In this document: positions 31,242 to 39,238 of the stretch, in pieces | Layout: every line of letters begins with the position of its first letter | Numbering within the stretch: position 1 is the stretch's first letter | Source: Bacteroidia bacterium | GTDB taxonomy: Bacteria > Bacteroidota > Bacteroidia > Chitinophagales > BACL12 | Direction: 5' to 3' | Length of the DNA stretch: 50,786 nucleotides | NCBI GenBank assembly: GCA_030432405.1 | Contig: JAUIHG010000006.1 | Span: 1-50,786, forward strand | Notes under the pieces: generated by a model | Told to the model about the DNA's origin: nothing | Database searches by the model: none | The model's input: the letters and a program-made list of their open reading frames with translations, nothing else | Made by a program: the position numbers and the translations under genes

Positions 31242-32029
31242 ACCGCCTTGTAACCACCGACCTGGGGGGCTTTCCTGCCTTCCTCAACGACATCCGCTAC
31301 CTGGATGATGCCATCCGGGAAGTGCTGACCGGCAACGCCCTGGCATGGGGTGACCCGGCCGGCTACTACATCCTGCAGGGCTGCGAAAAGACCGACATCG
31401 TGGGTCCTGGAGGCATCCCTCAGTACCAGATCGCCGCTGGTTATGTGGTGCTGGCAGGAGAAGTGTACCGCGTCAATCCCCATGTCGTCAGTGCGTTGTT
31501 GCCAACACCAGGCTTTACCTACCACTGGGTGGTGGTGGAGAGCTTTGCGCCTGACGGCGACAAGACCTTCAAGGATGGCTCTAGCCACCAGACCCACCTC
31601 AACCGCCGCGCCAAAGTGGTGCTGGCTGCCACACCCGCCACATCGCTTGGCATGGAAGGTATTCGCCTGGAGAACCTGATCGCCCGCCAGGTGCTGACCT
31701 TGGCTGAGGTGGAGCAGGTCGACTGGGTCAACCCCACGCTGGCCGCTGGCTGGGCCTTTACGCCTCCAGGTCGTCAGCCCTTCCAGTACCGGGTCCGCCG
31801 AGATGGGTCCATTGAGCTGCGTGGCCACGTCCGCCAGCTCACCGGCTCCGGGGCCTTTGTGACCCTGCCGGTAGCGCCTGCTGCAAGCCGCCGCCTGATC
31901 TGTAGCTCCCAGGCAGGAGGTGCCTGGGGCGTCTGCCACGTCGAGTGGGAGCCGGGTACGGGCGACCTGAAGCTGCTGGATGGCACGGCAACCGATTACC
32001 TCAGCCTCGAAGCAATCCTGGTACCATGA
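31238..32029 (+). CDS. tail fibre-like protein
   Basis: A 263-aa protein. The N-terminal third (FPAFLNDIRYLDDAIREVLTG, then YILQGCEKTD) binds the baseplate in related Bacteroidota phages. The region GYVVLAGEVYRVNPHVV and TYHWVVVESFAPDGDKTFKDGSSHQTHLNR is a fibre shaft or domain, and the tail from 175 (FQYRVRRDGSIELRGHV) is a beta-rich tip. It follows the I-like gene and lacks a signal peptide, so this is probably the true virion fibre. Confidence 0.6.
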   Translation: MNRLVTTDLGGFPAFLNDIRYLDDAIREVLTGNALAWGDPAGYYILQGCEKTDIVGPGGIPQYQIAAGYVVLAGEVYRVNPHVVSALLPTPGFTYHWVVVESFAPDGDKTFKDGSSHQTHLNRRAKVVLAATPATSLGMEGIRLENLIARQVLTLAEVEQVDWVNPTLAAGWAFTPPGRQPFQYRVRRDGSIELRGHVRQLTGSGAFVTLPVAPAASRRLICSSQAGGAWGVCHVEWEPGTGDLKLLDGTATDYLSLEAILVP

Positions 32030-32205
32030 TGCGCAGCCTCATCGATCGGCTGGTCCACTGGTGGTGGTTCCCGCTTGTCCTGTTGGCCCTTATTGGCCTG
32101 GTCCTTTACCTGCTCAGCATGTGGAGCGTGACCATGGTGGTCGTGCTGGCCGTGCTGGGCTTTGCCTGGTGTGTCTATGCTGTGGAGCGCTCCTGGAGCC
32201 GTTGA
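32026..32205 (+). CDS. small two-span membrane protein
   Basis: A 59-aa protein with two membrane spans (about 14-33, 37-53) and a basic end (ERSWSR). Two adjacent ATGs (32026, 32029) are available; the first overlaps the fibre stop. It is coupled to the next membrane gene by a 29-base overlap. Function unknown. Confidence 0.5.
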   Translation: MMRSLIDRLVHWWWFPLVLLALIGLVLYLLSMWSVTMVVVLAVLGFAWCVYAVERSWSR

Positions 32206-32614
32206 CCAGGTCGCCTGGGTGCTGTTCGCCTCGCTGTACGGGGTCTACGACGGCGTGATGTACGCCATGTTCGACTGGAGCAAGCCCTACTATTTGGCTG
32301 GCCGCATCCATGTCCCACACCTGGTCGCATGGCTGATCAGGGCCCTGGTGGCGGTGGCCATTTTCATGCCTGCAGACTTGGAATGGCTACCTTGGCTCCT
32401 CGATGTGCTGGGGGCCGCACTGGTGTTCGCGCTCCTGCACACAGGATTTTACGGTGTCACAAGAGGCCGTCTTGACGTACACGAATACGGCTTTTTGATG
32501 CACCAACCACGCTGGGAGGGCTGGGTAAGCATCTGGCCAGACCGCAACTTCTACATGCGCCTGGGCATGGCCATTGGTGGCATTTTAATCTGGTATAGAG
32601 GCCTTCTTAATTAG
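32177..32614 (+). CDS. multi-span membrane protein at the right prophage end
   Basis: About 145 residues with at least three hydrophobic spans (VAWVLFASLYGVYDGVMYAMF, LVAWLIRALVAVAIFM, LLDVLGAALVFALLHTGFY) and a C-terminal span. The start is uncertain: ATG at 32177 is preferred over a TTG at 32162. The last codons are AT-rich (GILIWYRGLLN). It is the final prophage gene, a position where Mu-like phages carry non-essential lysogeny genes such as modification or exclusion factors. Confidence 0.55.
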   Translation: MLWSAPGAVDQVAWVLFASLYGVYDGVMYAMFDWSKPYYLAGRIHVPHLVAWLIRALVAVAIFMPADLEWLPWLLDVLGAALVFALLHTGFYGVTRGRLDVHEYGFLMHQPRWEGWVSIWPDRNFYMRLGMAIGGILIWYRGLLN

Positions 32615-32634
32615 GCTTCAAGCTGAGCCAGAAT

Positions 32635-32670
32635 TAAAATTTCGTTTGTCCAGCGCTAAAATTTCGTTTG
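32635..32670. repeat. tandem 14-bp repeats 22 bp apart, candidate transposase-binding sites of the right end
   Basis: TAAAATTTCGTTTG occurs at 32635-32648 and again at 32657-32670. Reading inward from the right, both contain CAAACGAAA, recalling the CGAAA core of MuA end-sites, and the 22-bp period equals the Mu site length. AT-rich composition and position after the last prophage gene fit attR-proximal sites. Confidence 0.6.
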
Positions 32671-32723
32671 ACCGATTATAAGCGGAAACCCTTCGCGGCC
32701 CAGTACGGTACCCTTCCATTGCG

Positions 32724-33836
32724 CTACACGCCGATGGCGTTGACCTCCGGGTGCAGGCGCACGCCGAACTGCTGTTCCACCGTGTCCTGAACGCGCAGGG
32801 CATGTTGCCAGATCTCGGCCCCTTTGGCCCCGCCATAGTTGACGATCACCAGGGCCTGGCGCGCGTGGCAGCCCGTGGCACCGAAGGTCTTGCCCTTGAA
32901 ACCCGCCTGTTCGATCAGCCAGCCAGCGGGTACCTTGACGCGGCCGTCGGCCAGGGGATAGCGGGGAATGTCCGGATGCGCCGCTTCCAGCGCGGCGAAG
33001 GCTTCGGCGTCCAGCTCGGGGTTCTTGAAGAAACTGCCTGCATTGCCGAGCACGGCGGGGTCGGGCAGTTTGGACTGGCGGATGTGCACCACGGCCCGAC
33101 TGACGTCTGCAATGCCGGGCTCCGAAATCCCCATTTCCTCCAGGGTTTGCCGGATGGCCCCGTACTCCAGCACGGGCTCTGCCTGCTTGTCCAGGCGCAG
33201 GGTCACCGATAAAATGGCATATCGGCCTTTGTGTTCCTTTTTGAACGCGCTTTCCCGGTAGCCGAATTGGCAGGCGGCTTTGTCAAAGCGTTTCAGGCTG
33301 CCGTCGCGCAGATCCATGGCCTCCAATTCCTGGAACGTTCGTTCCAGTTCTACGCCGTATGCGCCGATGTTTTGCATGGGCGCCGCTCCGGTGCGTCCGG
33401 GGATCAAGCTCAGGTTTTCCAGACCACCCCATCCACGGGCGATGGTCCACTGCACCACTTCGTGCCAGACTTCACCGGCACCTATGCGGACCACCACATA
33501 GCGGGGCCCGTTGTCGAGCACTTCGCGGCCCATGACCCGGTTGGCCAAAACGGGCACGCTGGGGTTGCCGACAAAAAGCACATTGGAACCGCCGCCCAAA
33601 ATCATGGGCATGGCACCCTGCGGGGTTTGCGGCGTCGGTGCTTTGGCAGCCCGCACGGGGCCCTGCTCCAACAGCCGCAGAAGGGTTTCGCCGGAGGCGA
33701 AGGATCCGAACCAGGGCGCGGTAGCCTTCGTGCCAAAGGTGTGCAGCGCCTGCAGGGAGACGCCGGCCTGGAGGGGCTGAGCGTCGTGGTTTGCGGCGGA
33801 CCGGGCATCCGGGCGATTGGAGAAGGAGGCAGCCAT
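32724..33836 (-). CDS. murB: UDP-N-acetylenolpyruvoylglucosamine reductase
   Basis: A 370-aa FAD enzyme that reduces UDP-GlcNAc-enolpyruvate to UDP-MurNAc in peptidoglycan synthesis. FAD and substrate motifs are clear: ILGGGSNVLF, NLSLIPGRTGAAPMQNIGAYGVEL, LGNAGSFFKNP, and PAGWLIEQAGFKGKTFGATGCHARQALVIVNYG. The SFFKNP serine and the layout fit type I MurB. The ATG at 33836 is chosen; the longer upstream frame has no matching sequence. The prophage lies directly 3' of this gene (stop at 32724), so the coding sequence stays intact. Confidence 0.92.
   Translation of the reverse strand: MAASFSNRPDARSAANHDAQPLQAGVSLQALHTFGTKATAPWFGSFASGETLLRLLEQGPVRAAKAPTPQTPQGAMPMILGGGSNVLFVGNPSVPVLANRVMGREVLDNGPRYVVVRIGAGEVWHEVVQWTIARGWGGLENLSLIPGRTGAAPMQNIGAYGVELERTFQELEAMDLRDGSLKRFDKAACQFGYRESAFKKEHKGRYAILSVTLRLDKQAEPVLEYGAIRQTLEEMGISEPGIADVSRAVVHIRQSKLPDPAVLGNAGSFFKNPELDAEAFAALEAAHPDIPRYPLADGRVKVPAGWLIEQAGFKGKTFGATGCHARQALVIVNYGGAKGAEIWQHALRVQDTVEQQFGVRLHPEVNAIGV
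33687..33701. repeat. TTCGC/GCGAA palindrome, inside murB
   Basis: TTCGCC, GGA spacer, GGCGAA. In murB it codes part of the N-terminal FASGETL stretch. One of a dispersed host family. Confidence 0.45.
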
Positions 33837-33907
33837 GGGGAAGCGTTGCGGGCAAAGATGCGCTCGAAATCCGAGCCGGCCGGGAAGGCGTGTATAGCGC
33901 TTGTGCA

Positions 33908-35926
33908 CTACGGCTGCACCACCAGCGTCGCGGGGAGATGGCCTTTCAGCGCAAAGCGGTAGCTGCCGGCAGACAGCCCATCGATCGGGAGTTGAATGGC
34001 GTTTTCGCCAGCAGGCCAGGGGCCGCTGGCATATACCCGACCGTCCGTTCCAAAAAGGCGCCAACCGCGGGGCTGTGGGACAGCGGCAGCCTGCACGCGA
34101 ACGGCATGCCGGGCGGGATTGGGATGGAGTTGGAGGCTGCTTGGGGCGGGCATCGGTTCCCCTGTTGCCGTGAAGGCATCGGCAGCCAGTAGCTCAATCC
34201 AGGAAGGCGCCGAAGGACTGCTGTGGATGCGCAGGCTTTCGGCCAGGGAGTCGCCGGGGCTGAGCACGGGCCCGCCGTTTTGCAGGTTGCGGTCAAACTG
34301 GGGCCAGTTGTGGCCCGTCACCACGATGCGCAGCCGGTGTCCGGCCGCCACCGTATAGGCCATGTCCGGCAGCTCGATGGCGATGGGGTAGACGCTGCCG
34401 GGCGAGGCCAGGCTTTCCTCCGCGCTGGTGTAGCCGTTGCGGTGGCGGATGCGGCGCCCGCCTTCCAACAGGCCAATCGAGCGGCCGTCCGGAAACACGT
34501 CGGTGATCCGCACCAGCATATCGGCATCCAATCCGCTGGTGGAGGCCTGCAGGTGCAGCCGGATCGGACCCTGGAGGTCCAGGTCCTGGGCAAGGACCGC
34601 GGTGCTGAACAGCAGCGCGTCCGGACGGGCTTCAACCTCCGGGGCCTGGTTGCGCGGGCCCTGGTCCAGGCCACTGAGCAGTACGCGCCCACCGATGGTG
34701 GGCGAAGGATCGGTGGGGTCGGCCGTGATGGCCATGGACGTTTCCGCTTCCGGGAGTTCTGTGCCGATAATGCCGTCCGTGCGGTTGCTACCGGCCTGCA
34801 GGTACCACCGCACGCGCAGGCTGTCGGCAGGGGGCCAGGCAGGGGTGCTCCGCCACGGATTTCCGTCCGTGCTGCCGGGTTGGTGGTAGGTGATGAAGGG
34901 TTCGGTGGGCCAGCCGTTGGCCGCTCCGAGCAAATGGTGTTCGAAGAATGCGCGGCCCATGCGGTCGGCTTCGCCTGTGGCCTCTGGGAAGGAGAGTTCG
35001 CCGGCGGAGCCGGCATCCACCCCGTTGCCATCAAAGCCGCCATGCGCCCATGGGCCCATGAGCAGTTTGTGTTGGTCCCGAACAGCCGCCGGGCTCGATG
35101 CACGCAGGCCTGCAAACCAGCGCAGCGACGCCTGCTGGTTGTGGTCGAACCAGCCGCCGACCGCAAAGCTGGGGACGGCCACCTGCTCCGGATACAAGCT
35201 GCCGCTGGCCGTGCTTTCCCACAACGCGTTGTGTGTGGGAAGCGGGAGTACAAACAGGCTCAGGCCGAAACCCAGGCCGTCGAGGGCCTGGAGGTATTCC
35301 TCGCGCAGGATGCCGCCGGGGTAGTATTTGGCGTAGTAGGTCTGCGGGTCGCAGACCATGGGCATGATGGCTTTGAGTGCGGGCGGTTGTTCGCGCGCGG
35401 TCATGTATTGGATCTGGCCCAGGGCCGAAGGCCCCCAGGTACCCACCTGGCCGTCGGACCAGGATTGGCTGGCCAGCCAATCCACCAGGTCGTAGCCGTC
35501 TTCGCCGCGCTGCGGCGAAGGGATGCAGGCGCCGGCGCTGCCGAAAAAGCAGCGCCAATCGGCCACGGCAAAGGCAAAGGGGCTGGTTTCGATGTCCGTG
35601 CCGACTTCCAGGGGCATGCCGAGCAAGCGGTAGGCCAGGCGGTTGTACGGCGTTTGGATGAGGATGGTGGGGAAGGGTCCGGGGCCATTGGGCAGGTAAA
35701 GGTCCACGGCCAGCTGCTGGCCGTCGCGCATGGGCACCACCGTATCGATGGGGCTGAGGAAGAGCTGGGCGCGCAGCTCCGGCTGCAGGCCGGACAACAG
35801 CTGCAGCAGGAGGATCAGCAGCAGGACAGGGCGGGGGAGGCTTCGCCCGCACAGCGGGCGAAACACCTGTTGGACAATCGGGGAGGTGGAGCTGGGCAAA
35901 AGCAAGGGGAATCGTGGACAAGCCAT
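33908..35926 (-). CDS. secreted CocE/NonD-type hydrolase with C-terminal sorting domain
   Basis: A 672-aa exported protein. Residues 30-53 are a signal peptide. The alpha/beta-hydrolase core follows: VPMRDGQQLAVDLYLP (64-79), QTPYN, and TWGPSALG (163-170) with nucleophile S167. A Gly-Trp-Phe-Asp element and PWAHGG give likely Asp and His. A jelly-roll domain follows (about 370-580), as in X-Pro dipeptidyl-peptidase and cocaine-esterase relatives. The final ~75 residues (LQLHPNPARHAVRVQ, then RLFGTDGRVY, GLSAGSYRF) are a type IX secretion sorting domain. It probably cleaves ester or peptide bonds outside the cell. Confidence 0.82.
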   Translation of the reverse strand: MACPRFPLLLPSSTSPIVQQVFRPLCGRSLPRPVLLLILLLQLLSGLQPELRAQLFLSPIDTVVPMRDGQQLAVDLYLPNGPGPFPTILIQTPYNRLAYRLLGMPLEVGTDIETSPFAFAVADWRCFFGSAGACIPSPQRGEDGYDLVDWLASQSWSDGQVGTWGPSALGQIQYMTAREQPPALKAIMPMVCDPQTYYAKYYPGGILREEYLQALDGLGFGLSLFVLPLPTHNALWESTASGSLYPEQVAVPSFAVGGWFDHNQQASLRWFAGLRASSPAAVRDQHKLLMGPWAHGGFDGNGVDAGSAGELSFPEATGEADRMGRAFFEHHLLGAANGWPTEPFITYHQPGSTDGNPWRSTPAWPPADSLRVRWYLQAGSNRTDGIIGTELPEAETSMAITADPTDPSPTIGGRVLLSGLDQGPRNQAPEVEARPDALLFSTAVLAQDLDLQGPIRLHLQASTSGLDADMLVRITDVFPDGRSIGLLEGGRRIRHRNGYTSAEESLASPGSVYPIAIELPDMAYTVAAGHRLRIVVTGHNWPQFDRNLQNGGPVLSPGDSLAESLRIHSSPSAPSWIELLAADAFTATGEPMPAPSSLQLHPNPARHAVRVQAAAVPQPRGWRLFGTDGRVYASGPWPAGENAIQLPIDGLSAGSYRFALKGHLPATLVVQP
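35501..35519. repeat. TTCGC/GCGAA palindrome, inside the CocE-type gene
   Basis: TTCGCCGC and GCGGCGAA, a perfect 8-bp arm pair with a 3-base spacer. Host-region palindrome family. Confidence 0.45.
35842..35862. repeat. TTCGC/GCGAA palindrome, before the CocE-type signal sequence
   Basis: TTCGCCCGC, ACA, GCGGGCGAA: perfect 9-bp arms. It lies in the first codons of the CocE-type frame, upstream of the hydrophobic signal. Confidence 0.5.
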
Positions 35927-35965
35927 GGCACTTGGAGGCGTTGGGAGGTGCTAAGTTTACCGGAT

Positions 35966-37558
35966 ATGCGGCACATTGGCCTTTTGATCCTGATGCTGGG
36001 CCTCGCGTTTGGCCTTGCGCTCAACCCCTCCCAGCGCCTGGCGGCGCAGAGTACGTCGTTTGCCGTCCTGCCGCCGGACCGCAGCGTAACCCTGGCACGG
36101 CGCGATGGCGGGTCCTTCCAGCTGAAGGAGGACAGCAATTTCTACTACCTGCGCATCGACACCGCTTTTATGCGGGGGGGCGATTCGGTGGTCTACTTCC
36201 CGCCAACGATCGAACCGAGCACGGTGCCCGGCTGCAGTTTCCGCACCGATGCGCCGGGATACCTGGGCGACAGCATGCACGTGCAGCCGGATGGCCGCCA
36301 CGTGTTTTTCAACAGTGTGGGCGACTCCATTTTCTTCTACCCCGGCTTCACCGCCGCGGACAGCTGGCCCTTTTTCCGCTACACCGACGGCACGGGCAAT
36401 TGGATTGAGGCCACCCCCTTTACCCTGGCCACCACCGCCCTGATTCCGGGGTATAGGGACAGCATCAAGGTGGTGCAGTTGATCGGCCGAACGCCCGGTG
36501 GGGCGCCGCGGCCCTCCGATCCCTACCACGCCACGTTCATGGGCCTGACGGAATTCAACGGTTTTTTCCGGGGTTTCCGCCTGGCCGATGTGCCCGATAC
36601 GCCGACCACGCTCTACCACCAATGGCGGGGCATCACCGGTCCGGACACGGGAAATGCCCACCTGAACCGGCGCCGTGTTTTTGACCTGCAGCCGGGCAAT
36701 GAAAGGCATTACCGCCGCTACGCGCGCGAAGGCAGCCCGGCGGATTTTACGGAAACCGAGGAATTCTACCGCTACCTGACGGCCGACCGGCGCTTTTCGC
36801 CGGCAGGCGATACGCTGATCCTGGAGACCTACCGGGCCATGCTGCGGACGGTGCTGCATTCGGCCACGGGCATCACGGATACGGTCCGCATCCTAGACAC
36901 CATTGACCTGCGCATTCCACTGCGCGACTATGCCTTTTTGAATGCCTTTCCCCGCGAGGCATTCCAGAGTACGCTGGACGGCAGCCTGAAGGCGGGATAC
37001 AGCATCCAGTATTACGATACGTTCTTCTTCAACCGGAGCTTCAAGCAGGTCTTCAACCATTTTTCGCTCAACGAAGGGGTGCCCTGCCTGGAGCCTGATG
37101 CTTCGCCCTTGACGGAGTGGACTTTCCTCCACGGGCTGGGCCTGTTCCACTACGCTTCTGCGCCCGAGGACGATCCGGGTTTTGCGCGCGAGGAAATCGA
37201 CATGGTGTATTACCAAAAGGACCTCGACGTTTGGGGCATTCCATTTGATTTTGACGAACTGCTGTCCACAGGAGTACCTGCCCTGCTGCTCAGCCTGGAA
37301 GGGTTGAAGCTGTACCCGAATCCCAGCGCGGGACAATTCTGGATCGATGGATCCAAAACGCCGGAATGCCGTCGTGCCGCCTCCGGCGAAGGCATGCTGT
37401 TGCGCCTCCACGACCCCATGGGACGGCTCGTTATGGAACGAACAGTCCAAAATGCCACTGGGCGTATGGATGTCGCCCATTTGCCTTCGGGCCTTTACCA
37501 CCTGGAATGCCGTTGCGGCCAGGGCGTGCAGCGCATGCCGGTGCTGCTGCAGCATTGA
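35966..37558 (+). CDS. secreted protein of unknown function with type IX sorting domain
   Basis: A 530-aa protein. A signal peptide (HIGLLILMLGLAFGLAL, cut after LAAQ) leads a mixed beta region with no recognised enzyme motif (YYLRIDTAFMRGGDSVVYFPP, VFFNSVGDSIFFYPGFTAAD). The final ~85 residues hold a sorting domain: LKLYPNPSAGQFWIDG, LRLHDPMGRLVMERTVQ, LPSGLYHLECR. It is divergent from the CocE-type gene with only 39 bases between starts. Function unknown; it is exported to the surface or medium. Confidence 0.75.
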   Translation: MRHIGLLILMLGLAFGLALNPSQRLAAQSTSFAVLPPDRSVTLARRDGGSFQLKEDSNFYYLRIDTAFMRGGDSVVYFPPTIEPSTVPGCSFRTDAPGYLGDSMHVQPDGRHVFFNSVGDSIFFYPGFTAADSWPFFRYTDGTGNWIEATPFTLATTALIPGYRDSIKVVQLIGRTPGGAPRPSDPYHATFMGLTEFNGFFRGFRLADVPDTPTTLYHQWRGITGPDTGNAHLNRRRVFDLQPGNERHYRRYAREGSPADFTETEEFYRYLTADRRFSPAGDTLILETYRAMLRTVLHSATGITDTVRILDTIDLRIPLRDYAFLNAFPREAFQSTLDGSLKAGYSIQYYDTFFFNRSFKQVFNHFSLNEGVPCLEPDASPLTEWTFLHGLGLFHYASAPEDDPGFAREEIDMVYYQKDLDVWGIPFDFDELLSTGVPALLLSLEGLKLYPNPSAGQFWIDGSKTPECRRAASGEGMLLRLHDPMGRLVMERTVQNATGRMDVAHLPSGLYHLECRCGQGVQRMPVLLQH

Positions 37559-37595
37559 TCCCGGTGTCAGGCAGCGGTCTGCTTGCGCTGTATGC

Positions 37596-39203
37596 TTATT
37601 CTTTCAAGCGGTTCAATCCCGCCCGGGCCTTGCTCTGAATGGATGAGGCGTAAGGGTGGTCTTTGAGCCGCATGGCCGTTCGGAAAGAGGCCTCGGCTTC
37701 TGCCCGTTGTCCTGCAGCTTCCTGGATATAGCCGATGTGCAAGGCCGCATTGGCGGCAAAATAGCGGGGCAGGTCGTAGCCCCGTCCCAAGGTGGCCTCG
37801 TAATAAGGCAGGGCTTTCTCGGGCAAATTGGCTTCGTGGTAGATGCGGCCCGCACGATAGGTGAATTCCACTTTCTCGTTCAGGCTGTTGAAGTCGTCGA
37901 TGGACTTTCCTTCCAATTCCTGCAGCGCGCGTTTGTAATAGCCCCCGTCAAAGAGCAGCCGGGCACGCAGCAGGGTGCGGTTGGGTACGGTGCCCTGCTC
38001 GGCAAAGGCTTCGGCTTCAGCCTGGGCCTGTTTGTCGTCGTCGATGACCTCCGTGCCCGCGGTCAAGGCCTGGGCGATGCGTTCGCCGTAGGCGGACCGG
38101 TTTTGCGGCTCCGGCTGTTGAACCAGCGCATGCCATGCCAGTTTTTGGTGGCACTCCTTGACGTAATTGCGGCCGGGAAAGGTCAACAAAAAGCGGTTCA
38201 GTGCCCCATCCGCATCCGGGTCCAGGCGCCGCAGTTTGGCCAGGCCGAGCATGAAATCCAGGTAGGCAAAATCGGCATAGGCCGGACCGCGCGGAGCAGC
38301 TTCCAGAAAGGCGACGGCCTCGTCGTTTCGGCCCGTGCGCATGGCCACACTGGCGGCCACAAAATGGTTGAGCAGGTGGCCTTCCAGTTTGAGCCGTTCG
38401 GCCGAAACCGTGCCCCAGGCCGCTTCGGGATCGTTTTCCAGGTACAGCGCCATCAGGGCGCGGTAGACCAGCGCTTCCTGCTCAAAACCGTAATCGCCCT
38501 CGGCGCGGGCCCATTCCAGCAGCGCGTCCAGTTCGGCCATCCCCTGGGCCATGTCGCCGTCCAGGCCCACGATGCGCACGCCCCATTGGTAGCGGTCGGG
38601 AATGGCCCCGATGATGGCGTGCAAAAGCCCCAGGCTTTTGTAGGTGGGCTTGAAATCGGGATGCAGCTGCCGGTTTTCCTCCAGCAGCTTGTAGGCCCGG
38701 CGGATTTCGCGGAAGGCCTTGAGGTATTGCTCGTGTTTGAGGCGGGCCAGAGCCCACTGCAATTGGACTTCCGCTTCGGTATAGCGGTACCAGGGCGAGC
38801 TGCGCTGGCCTTCGCCCAGTTCGTCCAGGCGTTGCTCCTTGAAGCCTTCGCGCCGTTGGAATTCGTCGGCGTCCTCACCGATGTAGCAGATAAAAAAGTC
38901 CGCGTAGTTGGCCAAAAACCAGGGCATGCGGTTGCCCGGATTGGCGCGGCGCTCGGCCTCCAACAGGGCCAGGCCTTCGTCCAGGCGCAGGGCAAACAGC
39001 AGGTCGTAGGCCTGGCGGCAGCGCGCATTGAAATCAAAGCAGTCCGTGCAGGCGCTCGGGCCCGCAGCTGTGGGCGGGCCGTTTTGGGCCTTCGCCCGGA
39101 CGGGCGAACACAGCAGCACAAACCCCAGCACAAACACCAACCCCGGCACCATGCCCAACGGAAGGGCGGTGCGGATCAAGCGGAACGGCGCTGGCGCGCG
39201 CAT
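37596..39203 (-). CDS. exported TPR-repeat protein
   Basis: A 535-aa protein. An N-terminal signal (GLVFVLGFVLLC, cut near AKAQ), then TPR-like helical repeats: FDFNARCRQAYDLLFALRLDEGLALLEAE (56-84), AFREIRRAYKLLEENRQL, and C-terminal YYKRALQELEGKSIDDFNSLNEKVEFTYRAGRIYHEANLPEKALPYYEATLGRGYDLPRY ending in AEAEASFRTAMRL. It likely scaffolds protein contacts in the periplasm. No enzyme motif. Confidence 0.75.
   Translation of the reverse strand: MRAPAPFRLIRTALPLGMVPGLVFVLGFVLLCSPVRAKAQNGPPTAAGPSACTDCFDFNARCRQAYDLLFALRLDEGLALLEAERRANPGNRMPWFLANYADFFICYIGEDADEFQRREGFKEQRLDELGEGQRSSPWYRYTEAEVQLQWALARLKHEQYLKAFREIRRAYKLLEENRQLHPDFKPTYKSLGLLHAIIGAIPDRYQWGVRIVGLDGDMAQGMAELDALLEWARAEGDYGFEQEALVYRALMALYLENDPEAAWGTVSAERLKLEGHLLNHFVAASVAMRTGRNDEAVAFLEAAPRGPAYADFAYLDFMLGLAKLRRLDPDADGALNRFLLTFPGRNYVKECHQKLAWHALVQQPEPQNRSAYGERIAQALTAGTEVIDDDKQAQAEAEAFAEQGTVPNRTLLRARLLFDGGYYKRALQELEGKSIDDFNSLNEKVEFTYRAGRIYHEANLPEKALPYYEATLGRGYDLPRYFAANAALHIGYIQEAAGQRAEAEASFRTAMRLKDHPYASSIQSKARAGLNRLKE
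39091..39108. repeat. TTCGC/GCGAA palindrome in the TPR gene
   Basis: TTCGCCCG, GA, CGGGCGAA, 8-bp arms, in the signal-peptide part of the TPR-protein gene. Confidence 0.45.
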
Positions 39204-39238
39204 AAAAAACGTGAAGGGACGGAAAGGCGGCAGGCGGC

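Larger units (their letters stand above)
1..32690. mobile_element. Mu-like transposable prophage (left end outside window)
   Basis: Gene content and broad order match transposable Mu-type phages. A MuA-like transposase C-terminus, a MuB-like ATPase, Gam and possibly GemA come first. They are followed by Mu-type terminases, a DUF935-like portal with a MuF domain, gpG, a ClpP-like protease/scaffold, capsid and a contractile tail. The last prophage gene ends at 32614. Two 22-bp-spaced repeats at 32635-32670 probably mark the right end, and murB of the host ends at 32724. The exact right boundary and target duplication cannot be set because the left end is not in the window. The late region is split into two divergent blocks, unlike Mu itself. 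Confidence 0.9.

Noticed and set aside
32671-32723. Exact prophage terminus and target-site duplication
   Set aside because: Several CA dinucleotides could be the end (for example 32701-32702 or 32717-32718); without the left end no choice is justified.
35952-35959. TAAGTTTA as a -7 promoter box for the 35966 gene
   Set aside because: It lies only 6 bases before the ATG, which would make a leaderless start, and no -33 box is convincing.
34223-35965. Long upstream extension of the secreted protein at 35966
   Set aside because: It runs antisense through the CocE-type gene; the ATG at 35966 begins a proper signal peptide.
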